Source of the DNA: Neiella marina
Lineage (GTDB): Bacteria; Pseudomonadota; Gammaproteobacteria; Enterobacterales; Neiellaceae
NCBI RefSeq assembly: GCF_002165625.1
Contig: NZ_NGNS01000029.1
Location: 1 to 49,207 of the forward strand
Direction: 5' to 3'
DNA length: 49,207 bases
Positions 46,688-49,207 of this stretch are shown here, in pieces. Below the pieces are notes generated by a model. The model had not been told where the DNA came from. It searched no databases and saw nothing but the letters and a program-made list of their open reading frames with translations. How positions within the stretch are numbered: position 1 is the first letter of the stretch; each line of letters starts with the position of its first letter. Made by a program: the position numbers and the translations under genes.

Positions 46688-49066
46688 ATGATCCAACACT
46701 CAAAGTTGCTATCCCACTTGATCAAGTGGTCGCTCAAGCTATTTGTCAGAACCCGAGCAATTAGCTCCGAAGCTGTCGCCTCTGCGGCTGATCACCCAAT
46801 TGTCTATGTGTTGGAGCATGATAGCGCTGTCGATACATTGACGCTGGCTAAAACTGCCAAAGAATTGGGTTTACCTTGCCCATTTGAAGCAGATACGCGT
46901 GTGCTTTATATCCATGGCCACCGGTTTCAGCGGGGCCACGGCAGTCGTTTGCAAGCCACCATTCAACAGTTGCTATCGGCGCACCAACGCAATCCAGAAC
47001 TCAATACGCAACTTCTGCCAATTACTCACTTCTGGGGCCGTAGCCCGGAAAAGACCAAAGGCACGATCAGCAGTTGGTTCGCCGATCACCCAACGCCGGG
47101 CTGGCTGCGTAAGGTTTGGATGGTTATTTTTCTTGGTCGCGACCACTTTATTCGTTTTGCCCCGCCAGTTTCCATTCGCGAGTTTGTCGAACGATACGGC
47201 GATGACCAAACCAGTGTGCAACGCATCACTCGAGTAGCGCGTGCTCACTTTTTCCGTCAGCGCTTAGCCGCGACGGGCCCGCGCCTACCGAATAAAGAAC
47301 GTATGTTCAAAGAGTTGACCCGCAACGATGCGATTCGACAAATCACCGACGCCGATCCGAGCAAACAAGAAGCAATGCGCGCTAACGCTCGCTCCTACCT
47401 GCAGGAAATCGCCGCTACCTATTCCAACTCGTTGGTGGTGGTCCTTGATCGCTTTATGACTTGGCTTTGGAACCGACTCTATCGGGGAATCAACGTCAAC
47501 AATATTGAGCAAGTAAGACAACTTGCCGAGTCCGGCAAGGAAATTGTTTATGTACCTTGTCACCGCAGCCATATGGACTACTTACTGCTCAGCTATGTCA
47601 TCTATCAACAAGGGCTGGTACCGCCGCATATTGCTGCTGGCATTAATCTTAACTTCTGGCCGGCGGGGCCAATCTTTCGCCGCGGTGGTGCGTTCTTCAT
47701 TCGCCGCTCATTTCGCGGCAATAAACTGTATTCCACCGTATTTCGAGAGTATTTGAGTTGGCTAATCAAAGAAGGCTTCCCAGTCGAGTATTTCAGTGAG
47801 GGCGGTCGTAGTCGCACCGGCCGTTTACTAACACCGAAAACCGGCATGCTGGCAATGACAGTTCAAAGTCAGTTGAGCTCACAAAGTCGTCCTATTGTGC
47901 TGGTACCTATCTACCTCGGCTATGAGCATGTCATGGAAGTGACCACTTACCTGAAAGAGTTAAAGGGCAAAAACAAAGAAAAAGAGAATTTCTTTGGCAC
48001 CCTTAAAATCCTTCGCAAACTGCGAAACTATGGTCAAGGCTACGTCAATTTCGGTACCCCAATATCACTTGATGAACACTTGTCTAGCTTCGATTCAGAG
48101 TGGCGCAATAACAACCCAGATGAACGCCCATCGTGGTTATCAGAAGCGGTATCTACTCTGGCTGAACGCTCAATGACCGAGGTCAACAACGCAGCGGCAA
48201 TCAATGGACTGACACTTGCAGCGATGGCGATTCTCAGCAATGACAACCGTGCTATGAGTGAGCGCTCTTTGGCACTGTTCCTGAATAGTTGCTTGGACTT
48301 ATCTCGCTTGGCGCCTTACCACGATAATACAACTGTACCGATAGAAGATGGTCACACATTGCTGAAACAAACATTGGAGCTAGATAAGTTTCAAGTTAAC
48401 GAAGATAAGCTTGGCAATGTCATTAGTTTGGATGCTTTCGGTCAGATCGTGATGACCTATTATCGCAACAATATTATTCATCTCTTTGTTTTGCCGAGTT
48501 TAATGGCAGCAGTCATCGTCGAACGTGGTCACGTCAACAAGCAACAATTGTTTGACGATATCAATGCGCTGTTCCCACTGTTGCAAGTCGAGCTGTTTCT
48601 CAACCCATGCCAGTCATGGCGTCAACAATACCTCGACAATATATTGATGGCCTTTGAATCGCTCCAGTGGATATCGAATGAAGAGGGTGTGGTAGCGATT
48701 AGTGGCAAGCGCAGCGCGCAACATTTGCAACTAAGCCAACTGGCCAATGTCGTCAGTGAAACGCTACAACGATACAGCATTGTTCTGGAGTTATTGGATT
48801 TCCGCCAGGATATTGCCCGCAGTGCGCTGGAGTCAGAATCGCGAGCAGTAGCAGAACAACTCGGAAAATTGCATGGCATCAACGCACCAGAGTTTTTCGA
48901 TAAACAACTATTCGCCACTTTGACGACGCAACTCAAGTCAATGGGCTTACTCGACGGTGATGACTCAGCCAAGCATTCATTGCAACAGTATCGCCAATTA
49001 GTATCAGGGTTAGTCTCAAGTGATATCCACAAGAGCATCGAGCAGCTCGTTCAACAACCGAGATAA
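46688..49066 (+). CDS. plsB: Glycerol-3-phosphate 1-O-acyltransferase
   Basis: A 792-residue membrane enzyme that acylates sn-1 of glycerol-3-phosphate, the first step of phospholipid synthesis. Acyltransferase blocks in order: HRSHMD (292-297, catalytic HX4D), FFIRRSFRGNKLY, FSEGGRSRTGR, and IVLVPIYLGYEHVME. Start ATG 46688 gives MIQHSKLLSHL; an upstream in-frame start would fall near the lexA operator and adds an unlikely leader. In E. coli plsB is also divergent from lexA. Confidence 0.95.
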   Translation: MIQHSKLLSHLIKWSLKLFVRTRAISSEAVASAADHPIVYVLEHDSAVDTLTLAKTAKELGLPCPFEADTRVLYIHGHRFQRGHGSRLQATIQQLLSAHQRNPELNTQLLPITHFWGRSPEKTKGTISSWFADHPTPGWLRKVWMVIFLGRDHFIRFAPPVSIREFVERYGDDQTSVQRITRVARAHFFRQRLAATGPRLPNKERMFKELTRNDAIRQITDADPSKQEAMRANARSYLQEIAATYSNSLVVVLDRFMTWLWNRLYRGINVNNIEQVRQLAESGKEIVYVPCHRSHMDYLLLSYVIYQQGLVPPHIAAGINLNFWPAGPIFRRGGAFFIRRSFRGNKLYSTVFREYLSWLIKEGFPVEYFSEGGRSRTGRLLTPKTGMLAMTVQSQLSSQSRPIVLVPIYLGYEHVMEVTTYLKELKGKNKEKENFFGTLKILRKLRNYGQGYVNFGTPISLDEHLSSFDSEWRNNNPDERPSWLSEAVSTLAERSMTEVNNAAAINGLTLAAMAILSNDNRAMSERSLALFLNSCLDLSRLAPYHDNTTVPIEDGHTLLKQTLELDKFQVNEDKLGNVISLDAFGQIVMTYYRNNIIHLFVLPSLMAAVIVERGHVNKQQLFDDINALFPLLQVELFLNPCQSWRQQYLDNILMAFESLQWISNEEGVVAISGKRSAQHLQLSQLANVVSETLQRYSIVLELLDFRQDIARSALESESRAVAEQLGKLHGINAPEFFDKQLFATLTTQLKSMGLLDGDDSAKHSLQQYRQLVSGLVSSDIHKSIEQLVQQPR

Positions 49067-49137
49067 CCTTTGCCTAGTTGCAAGCAAAGGCCCGCAAATG
49101 CGGCAATGCTGATCAGTTAAGGATCGGTTGACCGATC
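49067..49137. other. Run of three hairpins after plsB
   Basis: Directly behind the plsB stop: CCTTTGC/GCAAAGG (49067-49073, 49084-49090), CCGCA/TGCGG (49092-49103) and GATCGGT/ACCGATC (49122-49137). None has a T-run. They could protect the plsB mRNA end or belong to a 5' leader of the next gene. Confidence 0.45.
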
Positions 49138-49153
49138 TTCTGAACATAGGACA

Positions 49154-49186
49154 ATCCGGTTTCCCCTTATGGAGCCGGATTTTTTT
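49154..49186 (+). terminator. Rho-independent terminator or attenuator
   Basis: ATCCGG (49154-49159) pairs with CCGGAT (49175-49180), with partial inner pairing, followed by seven Ts (49180-49186). It can end the plsB transcript. An ATG follows at once at 49187, so it may instead be an attenuator of a downstream gene. Confidence 0.7.
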
Positions 49187-49207
49187 ATGTCTATTACTGC
49201 CGTCCTC
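49187..49207 (+). CDS. Possible start of a gene cut by the right edge
   Basis: ATG directly after the terminator T-run, open for seven codons (MSITAVL) to the end of the window. GGAG lies 12 bases upstream inside the hairpin. Too short to identify and possibly not a gene. Confidence 0.25.

Noticed and set aside
1-49207. Prophage, CRISPR array, insertion sequence or tRNA gene
   Set aside because: No integrase, transposase, phage structural gene, regularly spaced repeats or tRNA cloverleaf was recognised; gene order is core-like throughout.

Overview
The window looks like chromosomal DNA of a marine gammaproteobacterium of the Alteromonadales type, close in gene order to Shewanella and its relatives. 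This rests on remembered gene-order patterns and protein similarity; no search was run. Almost everything is core or conserved accessory metabolism on both strands. I see no prophage, insertion sequence, CRISPR array or tRNA gene.

Layout. (1) 1-293: promoter and leader of an rRNA operon reading leftwards out of the window, then a divergent gene for a membrane-anchored RRM protein. (2) 760-6166: murI, trmA, fabR, a fatty-acid desaturase and sthA. Allowing for gain and loss of single genes, this is the E. coli order and orientation sthA-fabR-trmA-murI-rrn. FabR has a perfect palindromic site over the predicted desaturase start. (3) 6277-8421: cysQ-nudE and a divergent yrfG-like HAD phosphatase, with two palindromic intergenic elements nearby (6226-6279 and 8474-8577). 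(4) 8606-19890: a complete twelve-gene type II secretion operon, gspC to gspN, tightly overlapped and read leftwards. (5) 20074-32114: hslR, hslO, pckA, envZ/ompR, greB, tex, then bioH, gntX, nfuA. This is the enterobacterial nudE-to-nfuA neighbourhood with the gsp operon inserted. A two-gene unit (a SprA-related HExxH protein and an 83-residue protein resembling a miniature flagellar rod/hook protein) sits between tex and bioH. (6) 32181-35048: a 955-residue lipoprotein joining a PKD-like domain, two DUF1566/Lcl-type domains and an active-site-complete sulfatase; it is the least ordinary gene here. (7) 35210-44971: a DinF-type MATE transporter and the aa3/caa3 cytochrome oxidase cluster coxB-coxA-ctaG-coxC-(DUF2909, antisense)-SURF1-CxxxC protein-ctaA-ctaB-SCO. 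(8) 45311-49066: sulA-lexA with two LexA boxes, and the divergent plsB.

How it fits together: the oxidase block holds catalytic subunits, copper delivery (ctaG, SCO, possibly the CxxxC protein) and heme A synthesis (ctaA, ctaB). FabR, the desaturase and PlsB all bear on membrane lipid composition. LexA-SulA is the SOS switch. The type II system could export folded exoproteins. Several genes seem to use TTG starts (murI, gspK, gspL, the SCO gene), some backed by good ribosome binding sites.
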